Shown in pieces: positions 1-13,435 of a stretch of 64,000 nucleotides of DNA (the first letter of the stretch is position 1; each line of letters opens with the position of its first letter). Position numbers and translations under genes: made by a program. Source of the stretch: Metaphire vulgaris. Lineage: Eukaryota > Annelida > Clitellata > Crassiclitellata > Megascolecidae. The stretch covers positions 10,328,258 through 10,392,257 of the forward strand of contig CM030867.1 of assembly GCA_018105865.1 (NCBI GenBank), given 5' to 3'. Below the pieces are notes generated by a model. The model searched no databases, was not told the DNA's origin, and saw nothing but the letters and a program-made list of their open reading frames with translations.

Positions 1-87
1 TTCTGAAGAATCACTGAGAAGCGTCCCCGCTGCGATTACTACATGATGATAAAGAGACTAGCTGTGTATTATCAAGCGCAACATTCT

Positions 88-95
88 TATAAAAA
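88..95 (+). promoter_or_regulatory. Candidate TATA box of the MCFD2-like gene
   Basis: A TATAAAAA string lies 60 bases before the ATG at 155, which would place transcription start near 115-125. No other promoter element was recognised. The position fits but short AT-rich strings are common here, so this is a weak call. Confidence 0.3.
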
Positions 96-154
96 CCGTG
101 GTAATGTTTTAACGGCTAGCAGCTGTTGATTGATCTAGGTACTACCAGTCTACC

Positions 155-2449
155 ATGGCTTCTGACGATATCACTTGGATGCAGCAGATCTTTCTGTTTC
201 TGGTTGCTGTGGTGTGCTGTGTCCTTTCACATGAAGCACCCAACCCTTTGCAGCATCAGCCACTAGAGCATCACCACCAGCCAGATCAGCCGCAGCCTCC
301 GGTGGCCGATGGTCACCAATCAACCGGGAGACATCAGCCTCACAGAGCGATTGACAGGGAGTCAGTACATGACGCAGAGTAAGGGTTGCATGGTTCTGTT
401 TAATCTTTACAGCAGATCGAAACTAGTGATGAGTTTTGAGGAAGTGACGTTTTATATTAGTCCAAAAATTGGAAGTTGCATTGGAATCTTATTCTGATAG
501 TTTCACGATTCAAGCAGAAACAACATTTATGTATCCATAATCTGTGACTGTGAGAGACAAACGCATTTGACAGGCCTCTCGTCAAGGAATTCTAATGTAA
601 TAGCCTATGGGCCTTGTCTATTATGTGAAGTATTAGAATATTTATATAGCTTTTGTCTGTCTCATCTTTAGCCTTCCTTGCCAAAGTTGCTATGAGGATA
701 GGTTTATATATAGGGCTGCAGGAATGCTTCCGAGTTATTTTCAGATTAGACACTATATTTACAGGCACCATTTATATAGCACCTAATCAGATAATCGCTC
801 AGAGGCACTCCTGCTGCGACCAGGCCTGCCGAGAGAAATTCTGGGCCCCTGTTCAGAATGGCAGTCACGGGCCCCTAAGAAGTGTGAAAAACTGATGACG
901 ACCTTTTTTCTTTTCAGTCTTTTCAGGATGTTAATACATGACCGGCCCGGGCCCCCTACAGGTTGCCAGGCCCCCGTGCATTTGCCCCTCTCTTGGCGAG
1001 CCTGGCTGTGATTACTGCATATTCATAAAGCAGTGAGTTTTAACCCTTAATCTGTAACCGAGTGCACTCAGTTACATTGCACTTAGTTATAGAGTATTTA
1101 TGCGGTTTAAGGGTTAAGTTGTTTCGGGCACAGGGCCATTGAATCAGGTTTGAGTAATTGACATATAATTGGTTAAAGAGCATTCCAAAGTATAGGATAG
1201 ACAGGCTGACTCAAAACCTGACTTCTTATAATGAGGATTTTTTTGTAGCCAAGACTGCATTGTAGTCAAATTTTTCCTGTGATTGTGCACCTCATTGGTT
1301 AAGCCTGACCTGTGGTATTAATCAAGGCTTGCCATTTTTTGTTAAACTGAATATTTTTCTTATGAAAATGTATTTGAAGACATCTCAAGGAACATATGCA
1401 TGGCCAGATAACAGAAGAGGAGAAGCTGACAGACGAAGAAGTTCAGTTCCGTTATTTCAAAGTCCACGATTACGACGGAAACAACAAGTTGGACGGAATT
1501 GAACTCATAAAAGCTTTGACGCATCATCACAAAGGTAAGTTGAAGACATTTGTGACACTAAGGGCCAGGGTTATTTCTAGCATTATCAATCGGGGGGGAG
1601 GGTGTCGGTATATTGTGGGGGTCCCTGCCGAAAAAGCCTGATAAGCAAAAAAAGGTCATCCCAGGCTCAGAATGGGGGAGGGTGTTGATCTCAGATTTGG
1701 GGGGCTGTTGGCGGGGAGGTGTGTTCCTCTTTTTGGCCTAACTTATCCGCCGTAGACGGGTGTCATCTGGTTGTCCGTCTGGGCTTTAACTTGGTTCTTA
1801 TTCTGTTAGGATTTTGTGTACCATCAGCTGATGCTTAAATGCATTATGAAGTGGCGATATAGAAGTCGATGTTGGCTTGGATTTAATGCAATTTATTCTG
1901 CTGGTGCCTACAACAAATGTGTGTGTCGAGACCAGTGCCGGATTACCCATTAGGCAGAGTAGGCAACTGCTTATGGGCCCCGCGACTTTTATGGGCCCCA
2001 CAAGACAGTGACGACAAAAATTTTTTACTTACTTATTCTTAAGAATAGCGCTATGCGAAAGGCACGTGACGATGCTGACGTCATGCAATAATGTTTACAC
2101 TTCAATGGCGTTCTAGTAGTCATTAGGGGCCTGGCCCCTGGGGCCCCAAAAGTTTGACTGCCTATGGGCCTCCACGGTGCTTAATCCGGCGCTGGTCGAG
2201 ACAGCTGATGTCGAATTTAGATAAACTTATGCTTTTCATTAGTTGAATTTTGCGATTAGTCAGTATTCATACATACATAGTTCAGTGCTTGTGTGAATTG
2301 CTGAAACAGGAGAAGGCGAGGAGAAACGGATATCGGACGATACCCTATCTTCAATGCTAAATGAAATTCTCAAAGAAAATGACCACGATGACGATGGATA
2401 CATTGACTACACAGAATTTATCCGGTCACAGAGAGGCGACAGTGCGTGA
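155..2449 (+). CDS. MCFD2: MCFD2-like EF-hand secretory protein, three exons
   Basis: Exons 155-378, 1380-1534 and 2310-2449 join in phase (2, then 1) to 172 residues ending at TGA 2447-2449. The ATG sits in ACCATGG. Residues about 8-25 form a hydrophobic signal peptide, followed by a His/Pro/Gln-rich stretch. Exon 2 encodes the first EF-hand loop (DYDGNNKLDGIE) and exon 3 the second (DHDDDGYIDYTE), both with the acidic ligand positions intact. Spacing, the FKVHDYDGNN-type core and the short C-terminus match MCFD2, the calcium-binding partner of LMAN1/ERGIC-53 that exports cargo such as coagulation factors from the ER in vertebrates; the role here is by family. CGREF1 is the nearest alternative. 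Donors are GTAAGG and GTAAGT; acceptors are GAAG and ACAG. The gene is small, intact and on the plus strand; no neighbour shares its function. Confidence 0.85.
1040..1117. mobile_element. TTAA-bounded palindromic mini-element, copy A
   Basis: A 78-bp sequence begins TTAACCCTTAA and ends TTTAAGGGTTAA, so it has terminal inverted repeats and TTAA at both edges, as piggyBac-type insertions do. It lies in intron 1 of the MCFD2-like gene. Its middle differs from most of the other seven copies. Confidence 0.55.
1933..2194. mobile_element. hAT-like MITE, 262 bp, in MCFD2-like intron 2
   Basis: Terminal inverted repeats CAGTGCCGGATTA / TAATCCGGCGCTG are flanked by a perfect 8-bp duplication GTCGAGAC (1925-1932 and 2195-2202). 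CAG-starting ends and 8-bp duplications are hallmarks of hAT elements. There is no coding capacity, so it is non-autonomous. Confidence 0.85.
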
Positions 2450-3368
2450 AAGAGCTGAAACAAGTTCAGTTCTAGTTTGATATTAATCTCTCCTGATATA
2501 AGCAATGTACATTTGTTATTTCAATGCATTCCTCGAATAAGTAATTTATTACAATGAAATTGCACAAAAATTTATTACTGCTGTGGCATCAACTTAGATC
2601 TGTTAGTCAAACATTTGGTATGATCTGTTATAACAAATATTGAAATTTACTATTTTGAAAATCTACTCTATTGTTAGCCTATGATGATCAAAAGGTATTT
2701 TGATACCAAGTCCCACGCTGTTTTCAAAAGGTATTTTTATACTGAATCCCACGCTGTTTTGGTGTTCATTTGTTTATTCAGCTGTTGTTAGTTTTAAGTT
2801 ATGTAGTTGAAAAATAATTAAGCTTGCGCTGAAAAGTTTGTTGCAATGTATTATAAGAATCACTTAAAGTGACAATAAATGAATTAAATCAGGCAAGTTG
2901 CTTTTATAATATTTTACGAGCAGGGCCAACAAGAGAAATTCCGGGCCCTTGTGCAGAGTACCCACGGGGCCCATAGAAAGTTTCAAATCTGGGGACAATC
3001 TTTTTTTGCTTGTCAGAATCAGCAAGAATTCCTTCGACGGGCTCCTATCTAACCCTAACCTAAGTGGCGGCTCTAGGATTTGGCAAGTGGGGGGCCGTTG
3101 GGGTGGCAACTTCTAATCATGGGGGCCAACCATTTGTTGTTTAATGTATGTAGCATTAAGTATATGGTCCCAACTGGGGGGCCAGGCACTCAGTAGGGGG
3201 CACGGGCCCCCCCCGGTGGAGCCGCCACTGCTAGGCCCCTGTCATTTCCATTGAATTCCAATCCGAACTGAATAACAGAAGAAACTGGAGGCGTACCATG
3301 GAGTTCAAAATGGACAGCGAGCGGGCCAACGACGGAGAAAACAAAAGCGCCAGGGAAAGGAAATGGTC
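2450..3368. other. 3' flank of MCFD2-like gene and degraded MITEs
   Basis: No gene is visible here. AATAAA at 2874-2879 is a possible polyadenylation signal about 425 bases after the stop. From about 2920 to 3240 there are nested miniature elements. The inner one runs from about 3063 (AGTGGCGGCTC) to 3230 (GAGCCGCCACTG) and matches the better preserved copy at 41780-41974. Confidence 0.5.
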
Positions 3369-3605
3369 AAATGGAAAATTCACGGGGCCGGGGGCGTGGA
3401 GGACAGCGGGTAGGGCAGGCTGAAAATTCACGGAGCCGGGGGCGTGGAGGACACCGGGTGGGACAGGCTGAAAATTCACGGGGCCGGGGGCGTGGAGGAC
3501 ACCGGGTGGGGCAGGCTGAAAATTGACGTGGCGGGGGCGTGGAGGACACCGGGTGGGGCAGGCTGAAAATTCACGGGGCCGGGGCGTGGAGGACAGCGGG
3601 TGGGG
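3369..3605. repeat. GC-rich minisatellite, about 47-bp unit, five copies
   Basis: Five near-identical units built on ACGGGGCCGGGGGCGTGGAG and GACACCGGGTGGGGCAGGCT are followed by a GGGTGGGGCAGCAGCAGC run to about 3635. The apparent ORFs on the minus strand here (Pro/Arg/Cys-rich repeats) follow from the repeat and are not credible genes. Confidence 0.85.
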
Positions 3606-4093
3606 CAGCAGCAGCGGGTGGGGCAGCAGCAGCGGTCGGTCTTTGTGACCTCATTGCAGCACGAAGAGCTTCAACTCTCCGCCGCCTGTCCGGGGCCTAG
3701 CCTGTTAGTATTAAAAAGTCTTGCCCTTATAGGTTAATGTATTTTTTCATAGACTTTAATATCATAATAAATCTATGATTTTTTTTAAACAGCATAGATT
3801 TATTATAATACACTTAATAATAATGATATTAAAGTCTATGGTAAACAGTCTCAAACCAAAACTTCGGAAGATGAACTATTAATATTCATGAGCATGGTTT
3901 CTGTAGCAACCGAATGAACCCATAACTTTTATAACGCTATTATATATCGCGATATCGTTGTCGCGATTACACCCCTAATGGAAACCTCTGTGCTAGGGTC
4001 AATGACTAACGCGATGCTATTCGAATTGCTGGACGTAATCGACCGCTAAGGTCATTGAACTGAATGGTGTGCAATTTGACAAAGTAACTATTC

Positions 4094-4535
4094 TAATCGG
4101 AAGCCGTCGCCGACTGAAAAAAGCCAATTATTATTATTATTATGATCATTTAAAAGATAAACCTATTAGTTGACGTTATAAACAACTATGTTCCAGTGAA
4201 CACACTGGACATCCTGATAGTCACCTTTATAAAAGACGATATTTCTTGCTTCATTTGAACGGTTGTCATCTAGTAGAGACGCCGACTACTTTTACTTCGG
4301 TTAAATGTAATGGGTAATTAGTGAGATCCAGTGATCTGCCTTCGACAGATTATCAGTGCCCGTAATTACCGCTGGCTTTTCTTATCCTGTGTTGGGAGCG
4401 TACGATCCTACGGCACGCTATAGAGTGCTTCGGATGTGAGGGGTTGGCCAGACTCCGAACTAATCTCAAAGGCGTTTATTAAGACATCTGAAACTGACTA
4501 TCGTTCTCCTGCGGCAGCAGAGAATTGGCGCCGTT
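4094..4535 (+). mobile_element. LTR-like repeat, copy 1
   Basis: This segment recurs at 46497-46862 and 50826-51425. Shared blocks include a TATAAAA-type box (4227-4233), the string TTCGACAGATTATCAGT, and the end AGAGAATTGGCGCC. TGGCGCC directly after the end resembles a retroviral-type primer binding site. I infer a solo LTR with its adjoining primer site from an LTR retrotransposon; no gag or pol is nearby. Confidence 0.45.
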
Positions 4536-4861
4536 CTCCGTTGCTGCCTTAAATTATTACAACACGCATTTCACTAAATATTTGATTTACCTAAACAACG
4601 TTTTCATGGTCTTTTGGGCAGCTCTGACGTACGGAATAGAGATGTGGTTTATCAGATGTAGCCTATGTGCAAAATTTCATGGACAGAAAAAACAAGGGGA
4701 GGGGCAGGGTCGGATTAAGGTCCGAGTGGGCCTGGGGCTGCGAAAAATGGTCGTTGCCTATAGTGAAAATCTCTGACAAGCCAAAAAAGGTTATCTCCCC
4801 TCGAAAATCGGTGGGCCTATTTTCTTGATAGGCCGGGGGCTACAACCCTCTCAGCCCCCGC

Positions 4862-5128
4862 CTTAATATGGCCCTGGGAGGGGGTTTGAAAAAGTTTGAC
4901 AGTTGCTGACAGGGGAAAGGGGTAAAAGAAGTTGACGTGAACAATTTCATTTTTTTACAAATGATAAAAATAGGAAATTTCATGGAATACTATTTATTAC
5001 AATGGAGAAAAGCCTGACAAGCAAAAAAACAAGGTCATCATCACCACATTATGACACTTGATGAATAAAAGAAAGGGGAAAATGGTCATCGCTGCAAAAA
5101 TAATAACCTTCCAAACTTTTTATGGGAT
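4862..5128. mobile_element. Decayed Harbinger-like MITE fragment
   Basis: The segment GGTTTGAAAAAGTTTGACAG through AATAATAACC is a close relative of the interior of the element at 32213-32611. It ends just before the proposed last inscuteable exon, so it may form part of that gene's 3' UTR. Confidence 0.5.
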
Positions 5129-5155
5129 CCGTTACTGGTCTTCATAAGACTTTGA

Positions 5156-5242
5156 TCATCGGAGCACAAGGACAATTGCAACTTCCGTGGTTGTTGGTAC
5201 AAAATATTCGCGAAGATACTCTGGAGCAATCTGGTTTATCGA
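5156..5242 (-). CDS. INSC: Tentative last coding exon of INSC
   Basis: A strong acceptor (pyrimidine run ending CCTTCAAG) precedes 28 codons and TGA. The frame begins SINQIAPEYLREYF, in phase with the exon ending at 8190. The small-hydrophobic spacing resembles the last ARM helix and C-terminus of inscuteable. The roughly 2.9-kb intron holds LINE and MITE copies. It is called on phase and similarity only. Confidence 0.45.
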   Translation of the reverse strand, partial: SINQIAPEYLREYFVPTTTEVAIVLVLR

Positions 5243-8200
5243 CTTGAAGGCGAGAAGAGAATGGCAAATTCAAAGAAAACTTTTTCATATACAGTAAATT
5301 TAAATAAATTTAAAAACTGCAAGGGATCAAAAGACCTTAAAAGAATTAGTAAAAAATTTTAAAATAAAAGAGTACAAGAAACTGGGCTTAATGTGCTGTA
5401 AATGATTCTCAAATGTACACTGTATTTGTATTGAACTGAAACAATTAATATAATAATATAACAAGGTTTAAAGTGGTTCAGTAGGGACTGCCCTGTGTGA
5501 GAACCACTGTTGTTCCCGTCCAATCTAATATCCTAAACTACTGAGGTTTATTTTGAACTCGTTTACAGTTGTAGCCGTTACTATCCCCTCATCCAGTTCA
5601 TTCCATCTGTCCACCACTCTTGCACTAAAAAATGCTGTTTATGTCCCCCAACCCGTTTCTTGAACAGTTTCATGCTGTGTCCTCTGGTTCGATCATACAA
5701 TTCCTTAGCATAGGGTTCATCCATATAGTACGCACGCAACTAGTCAGGTTTTCAACCCCCTTCCCCCTTTTGCACACAGCGTACATAGGAAAAATTTCCT
5801 AAATCCAACCCCCGACCCCCTCAGTGCATACATACTATATGGATGGACCCATACTGTATTTCAACCGTGCAAACTGCCATTTCACAGCTATATTAGCAAT
5901 TTACAAAATGTTTCATAAACAAATTGCAAGAAAACTAATTTGTCAACGTTCTTAAAATTTAAAAACGTTTCAAGCAAACAATGGTTGTGCAGAATTTGAG
6001 ACTTCAACAGTCTAAACATTTGTGAATTAATTACAACACCTTAAGCCCAGTTTCTTGTACTCTTTTATCTTGAATTTTTATCAATTCTTTTCATGTCTTT
6101 TGAATCCTGTCATGTTGTCTTTAGACATTATTAATTAGATCATGTAAACAACTATTTGCGAGGATCAAAGTCCTGAATATGCAGGTTAATAGATCTTTTT
6201 TTCAATCTAATCAAGTAAAAAACAGAGGAATGTATAGTTAAACATTATTGGTTTAGTAAAGCATTTTCAGTTTGACCATGGCTGTGCTACAGAAGTTACA
6301 TTGTAGTTCATTACAACATGAATCAATCTTAAGACCAACAAGCCTGCTGTAGTTTATTCCTCTTGGAGTTCGTTACAAGGCAATTTTACTATAAGCATCA
6401 TCATCACTATGGTCTCCGCCAACTCTTTAGTGGCAATAGCTAGACACAAAACATTTCCAAGAAGTCCTCTCTCTGTCTTCTGGTAATCTTCTTCCTTCTG
6501 TGATTGAAATTCCTTTCAAATCCATGTCTTCCCTGATGTTCATCCACTTTTTTCCAGGTCTTCCTCTGCCTGTATTTCCTTCCATTTGCGTGTAGAGTGC
6601 CTTGTATGGTATCCTCCTTTTATCCATTCTATCAACATGTCCATACCAGTGTTTTCCTTATAATTTTGTCGATAATTGTATTGTATTTTATTGTAGCAAC
6701 TGCGATTAATCACTACTTTTAACATCATGTTCAAACTGCATATTAGTAAGCGTAGTCAAGGAATGTAGCGGTCATTGGTACTAAAACAAGATGAAGCTCA
6801 TATAAAACTTTCATCGGCCGACGAGCAGAGGACGTAAGAGTCGATGAGTTGAGAGGCAACGAGCTTGTTCGCCTCTCTTTCGTCTTTCAGCAGTTCGTGA
6901 TTTGGTCCACACATGGAAAAGATTCTGCGAATGGCATCCTATTGCCAAAGACAGGGTTTTCGTTAGAACAATACAACAAATACAGTTCTGAACTAATAGA
7001 CCATGTCTTGACCATGATTAACTTTACCATACAGACCTCCTCTGTGGGGGAAATTTCCCCTCCAAAGTTTGAAATTTCACAAAAAATTTTTTGACATTTT
7101 GGCAAGTAGTATGACCTCCCCAATGTCTGTCTCCCCCCAATGTTAAACTCCCCCCAATGTCTAGGTGGCTAGAATGAACACTGTTTACCATAGATTAGCA
7201 GACTTGTCATTCAATTACATATCTGCCATTTCTATAGCACAATGATATCAGTGTACTTTAGGGGCATTCAACTAAATTTTATGAAGGGCCAATTTTTTTC
7301 AATGACTGCAGCCAGAGTCAATAGCCAGGTGTAAAAATTTCTTACTTAAAATTTAGTTCATAAGTAATAGAACAGTTGAAAACATTTTTTTTTATTAGAA
7401 AAAAGTTATTGATTGTTTTAGTATCTTTGCGGGCCACTTCACACCCTGTGGCGGGCCAGATCTGGCCCGCAGGCCGCCATTTGAATACCTCTCGTGCACA
7501 GGTCAGCACTGTATGGGGAGCAGTGATAGTCGTATTGTATGGGGTAAGAGTATAGTATCACTGGATGATCAATGAGTAAGCAAATTGTACTGCATATGAT
7601 CTCGGACTTCAAATGAAAAGACATTCAGTGACAGGGTAAAAAAAGAGGTGCTATATAAATGCCTTGGTACAGTACATTACAAAGCAACATCTAAACTTAG
7701 GACTTGGGGTTAACTGTTTTTCAAACAATGCAAAAAAACCTCTCGTTTGTTTAAGAGATTAATCAGTCTATTAAATACAGTTTTTTCAAATATTTTAGAG
7801 AATACAGGTAAGACTGAGATAGGTTGACAATTTGATATTTTTGTTTTATGTTCTGATTTATAAATATGCATAGATTTTTTACCTACAGTACTTAGGGTCC
7901 ATCCATATAGTACGTACACACTGAGGGAGGAGGAGGGGTCGGATTTTGGAGATTTGTCCTATGCACGCTATGCGCAACGGAGGGGAGGTGTTGTTGAAAA
8001 TATGGCTTTTTTGCATACATACTATACGCATGAACTCTTACAATATACAATACAACTAATCACAATGCACAGCAGTATTAAGCATTGGCCTACATTCCCT
8101 CAAGAATAACACTGCAGTTTCTATCCAGTGCATTCGTTAGAATTAACTTTCAAAACACACATATGATATTTAAGACAGAAATATCTTACGAGACATGCAG

Positions 8201-11200
8201 TTAGGACAACGTCGCTGTGTTGGCGTGCACCAGGGTCTTGGCACAAACGAACTAGATGACGAATGCCTACATTATTAATTCATACAAATGCTCATTTTAA
8301 ACCACATTTTAACAAACACCCTTAAATGCATCCTAATAAATATAATTCATTCTTACTTATTTTTACAGCAATTACAATTTCTTTGTACAGCAGAAGCAGG
8401 ATAAAATACGTGTCATACTAATACGTACAATGGTTTACAATGACTCAAGTCATGTCATGTTAACATTTTCCTTTTGATTTCTTGATGACATCCATTGTTT
8501 TTGGTTTCTGGCTAATTCCTTGAGTGTCAATATCTGTCTTCCTTCTGTCCTCCCTCTGCCCTCTGTCCTCCCTCTGTCCTCCCTCTGTCTTCCTGTCAAT
8601 AGATGATAGTCCACTGGTTTTGAGGTCCGTACCAAGGCAATCTATCCATCTGATTTTTGGTCTTCTCACTGTTCTTTCCCCTTCAGATTTGTATGTCTGT
8701 ACTGTGTAAAGTTTGTGCTTAAAGTTTATGCTTAGTTTATTAGATTATTAGTTTAATATTAGTTTATTTGTAATGAGTTTTGTTCAAGTTGATTTGTGTT
8801 ATCATTGGTTGTGTTCTAACATTTTTGATGCTGTGCTCTGCACGAATAAAGGTTATTTATTATTCTTGCCAACCATTCTCAGTATGTGGCCCCTGTCCAT
8901 TTATTTCTTCTTCTCTTGATGACGTCGTTGATTTGTGGTGGTTGCCTCATTCGCGGTGCGTTCTCCGTTACTGGTTTGTACCATTCCTCTGAGGCATTTC
9001 TTCTCTGCATTCTCCAATGTCTTCTCCAATGTTTCTGCGATGCCTATGACCTACCTCCATCTGTTCAACTTTCTCCTTCGTTCAACAATTTCAAGGAGAG
9101 GCTAAAGACCTGGTTGTTCCACAATAGTTATGAACTTTAACGCTGTAATGTGTTCAAGCAGTCCACCTGTGGACGAGGCACCACAATAATCTGAATGTTA
9201 CTTACTTACTTACTTATGATAAATAAATACATCGAAATAAAAATATCTCTCAATCTAATTATTACTTCGTTGCGTCTACGGATAGAAAATTTTAATGTTT
9301 CAAGGAGTAAAAGATTCCAACGTACAGTGCAACTTCACGAACACGACAGCAGTTGGCAGTTTCTGACACAGCCGGCCGACTGTCAGCGCGGTCTTTCGCA
9401 ACACGTTCTCACGAGCGACCAGTTCCAAGGCAGTCGCTCCATCGCGCGAGCGCTCTTTCAGAAAACTGACGAGAAGTTTGGCCAATTTAATGTCAGGAGT
9501 CATGTCTTTGCAAGAGCTCTCTTGACAAGTCACAGCTTCCACAACAGTGACAACCTTAAAACAACAACATCAAAATGACAACAAGAATATACAATAAATC
9601 AATACAACAGACCATCATCATCGTCATCATCATCATCACCATCATCAATAAAATGTTTCTCAATGCCCATCCAAAAGAGGTGCTATATAAATGCCTTGGT
9701 ACAGTACATTACAAAGCAACATCTAAACTTACGACTTGGAGTTAACTTGTTTTGTTCGAAAACTGCTCATCAGAAACATGATAATCAAATATGCGTGGGT
9801 GACTACTACAGTCGAACCCGGTTATGAAAAATATCAACCCTACGCTGCATAACAACTCAACACATGCGCTACCATAACCACAACCATATACATGTACAGT
9901 AAAGCTTCGAGACCTGTTCCTTAGCAAATATAGACGGCGCTCTGCCTTTCGAACAAGATTCAGTGAGAACCATCAGCGTGTCGAAGTTGCCAAAATAATC
10001 CGAGCAAAGATCGTCAATTGAAGCCAGGTTTGCAAGTGCCGCACAGGAAATAAGAAATATTTCGGGATTTCCTGCATCCCGGCACAAACCTAAATAAAAA
10101 ACCAAATTCATGCAGAAAAACATCTTTCACAGTTAAGAAAGTGACCATTGCTGAAGTAAAATTTAAGATGTCTTACTTGTACTGAAACTAGAATAATTCA
10201 GAAGATTTACCAAAATATCACACAATATCTACCAATATATAATATGATCTACCAATATACTATAAGATCTACCAAAATATCAGTAGTATATGGAATTGAT
10301 GACATTTCGTATGAATCGTCCACAACAAAAACAATTAACATGTAACAAGAATCTACCAGTATTTTTTGCAACTTAGTAAATTTTTCCAATTTATTTCTGA
10401 AGTGACAACCTGTAAGTGATTTTATAAACGATGGAATGTACTCGAGTAGACCCATCCGAAGCTGGCAATTTGCCAAGGATGGTGAAGTGACCTGGGCGAT
10501 GACCCCAGCGGCCTCTGAACGCACCGTCTCAGACCCAATGCTGTCGGTAAGTAAGACGGCGAGGCATGAAATTCCACCGTTCTAAACACACAACCATTTC
10601 TAGCGTTTGAAAAACCACAAAATTCTGAAATTCCAAATCTTAAAAGTTAACACCATCATTAACCATCATTAATTTTTTTTAAAGTATCATCATCATCATC
10701 ATAATCATCATTATTAACCATGGGCTCATCGCCCGTTGGTGCATAATGCCATCTCTACAGTTTTCTGCCATTCTTTCCTGTTAATTGCTCTGTGACTAAG
10801 ATCCTGTAAACTGCCTACACGTCATTCTTCAATATCATCACACCATTCCTTTGTGGTCTTCCTTTCATATATTGGAACCCTCCATTATTGCAAACATTAG
10901 AGGCTTGCTCTTTCTGTCATATTTCATTCTGCATATGTGTCCAAATAGATGGAGTTTCCTTTGTTTTACTCTTTGCAACGTGGAAACATTATACAAGAGT
11001 CTAATAAAAGAAAATCAAGGACTATATATAATACAGAGGGAGCAGCTGACAAAAATGACATTTTTAACATAGGGTATTTAATGAAAATCTAAACTTTGCC
11101 AAGTCAAAAATTCTAGCAAAACCCTAAGTTTCTCATTCTAATATAAGCCATAGTCTCTAGTGTGCAAAGGAAAGACAATTTACTAAAGACAAAAATAAAA

Positions 11201-12130
11201 CTCGTCAGTTCAGTTGAGTCAATAAACAACCCAAAACACTGAGACCAACTAAAGACCTACAGCTGTACATATGCATAGACTGGGTCCTAAAAATGACAAT
11301 AGTTACAAAAATACATCAAAACACAGCAAATCAAATTACCTGGTTGAATTGCTCGATGCTTTCGCTGACACAGCATATTGTCGCGAGTGTTCTTAGCGCC
11401 TCACACCGGGCAAATTTGACAACAGAACTGCGACAAATCTCCACTAAGATACCCACAGCACCAGCCTGTGAAGAGAAGCATGCAACTGCAATGTAAGTAA
11501 GTAAGTAACACCAGCTGCAATACATGATACATACAATACATTTATGATTCTTCAATGCAATACATACAATAAAAGAGGATGCAGAAGAAATGCAAACGAA
11601 CTTCATCCAAATGACCAGAGAAGCAAGAGAGAGACAGAAGTGGAAGGAATAGGGAACGACGGAAGGAAGGAAAGAAGAAGAAAAAGAAACCACATTGAGC
11701 ATGAGGTGGTGTAGTGGTAGGATTTGTGCCTTGCAACCGAAGGGTAGCGGGTTTGAATCTCACCCTGGCCACTGCGCAGCAACCTTGGGCATGTTTGTCA
11801 CGCCCTTAACTGCTTTGCACTCATGATTCTTCAATACAATACAATACAATACAATACAATAAAATACAATACAGAATCTCTTTATTTAAATCAACATTGA
11901 CAAAACACAAGGTACTTACAAAATACTTTTCTTAAAACATACCTTAGGTATCATATACAGATCAAAAGATATTAGAAATTAAAATTATTTTTTACGTTTA
12001 CATCCTGAATATAATAACCTTATAATAAATTAATTAATCCTGTGAGGAGTTTCAAGGTAGTGAGCGACTTAATATGCGTTAACAACTATTTAATAATAAT
12101 AACAATAACAATAATAACAATAATAATAAC

Positions 12131-12173
<43 letters not shown>

Positions 12174-12414
12174 TATCATTGAAACTCACCTTGGCCAATA
12201 TAGAACACATGTAGTTTGACAGAAGTCCAATGACTATGATATCATGGAGAGAATCAATAAGCAATGCATGGTCACTCTCGCGAATCGCAACGCTCACACT
12301 GGATCCGGTGGCGTCACTTTCAGTACCTGACACTACAGTGCCACCACCACCAGGATCTTGATGACAATTCACTTCATGAAAGCGAAACAGCCGTGCACAG
12401 CTGTCTACAACATT

Positions 12415-12465
<51 letters not shown>

Positions 12466-13372
12466 CATAATAATCATAATAATAATAATAACAGCAACAA
12501 CAAAATATCATTGAAACTCACCTTGGCCATATAGAACACGTGTAACAACAACTCATGAAAGCAGCAAAAATTCTACCACAGAAACATCACTGCTCAAAAA
12601 GGGTTAAAAAGTGATATATGATATGTAGGCAAATTAACTTAGCTACAACACCATAATAATGCATGCAAGCTTGGAAGTACTGAAGGAACACAAAAACAAG
12701 GAAGATCAAAGATGGTTGAATGACATAAATGGTAGTAATGAACTGGTCTCCATCTTCAATGTGCAATGATACATATGGTCTCAACAATCTACAACACTAG
12801 GGGTGCACTGATGATGATGATGATGATGATGATTGTACCATAATGCACATGTATATATATATTTGGCAATAAAAACTGACTTTGAAGGACATCCAAAGCT
12901 ACATAAGGGCACATCCATATAGTTATAAAGCAAAAAAGGCATATTTTCAACCCCAACCCCCCCATTTGCACACCGTGCATATGCAAATCTCCTAAATCCA
13001 ACCCCTCCTCCCCCTCAATGCGTATGTAATACATGGATGGACCCTAAGCCACAATCCCAATATTCAACGTAAAGTCGAAAAGATACGAGAAACTTTTATT
13101 ACAATAATTACTTAACATTTCTTACAAATTTGTAAAAGAAAACATTTCTGCCACACTTAAAAATTAGCACCCAACAGCACATAGCAATGAACTATGGCAA
13201 TAGCGATTCGCTTCACCTTTACAAGATGGCACAAAAAGTTGTCGGTCATCTTCTGAAGATTGTGCTCAATAGACGCTAAGATTTTTGTCACTGGATCACT
13301 ACCAGGAGAATGGTTGCTAGTGTCACTACCAATCAAACATATATATCACTGATCAATACCTTTATCAATACC

Positions 13373-13435
<63 letters not shown>

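Noticed and set aside
3231..3549. Repetitive Pro/Arg/Cys-rich minus-strand proteins
   Set aside because: They are a translation of a 47-bp minisatellite; more than one frame is open with the same periodicity.
9195..9578. 127-codon plus-strand ORF
   Set aside because: It is antisense to the INSC exon 9554-9326, whose frame, splice sites and ARM motifs are clear.
11698..11775. Possible functional tRNA gene
   Set aside because: A and B boxes are present but the acceptor stem does not pair and a SINE body with tail follows.
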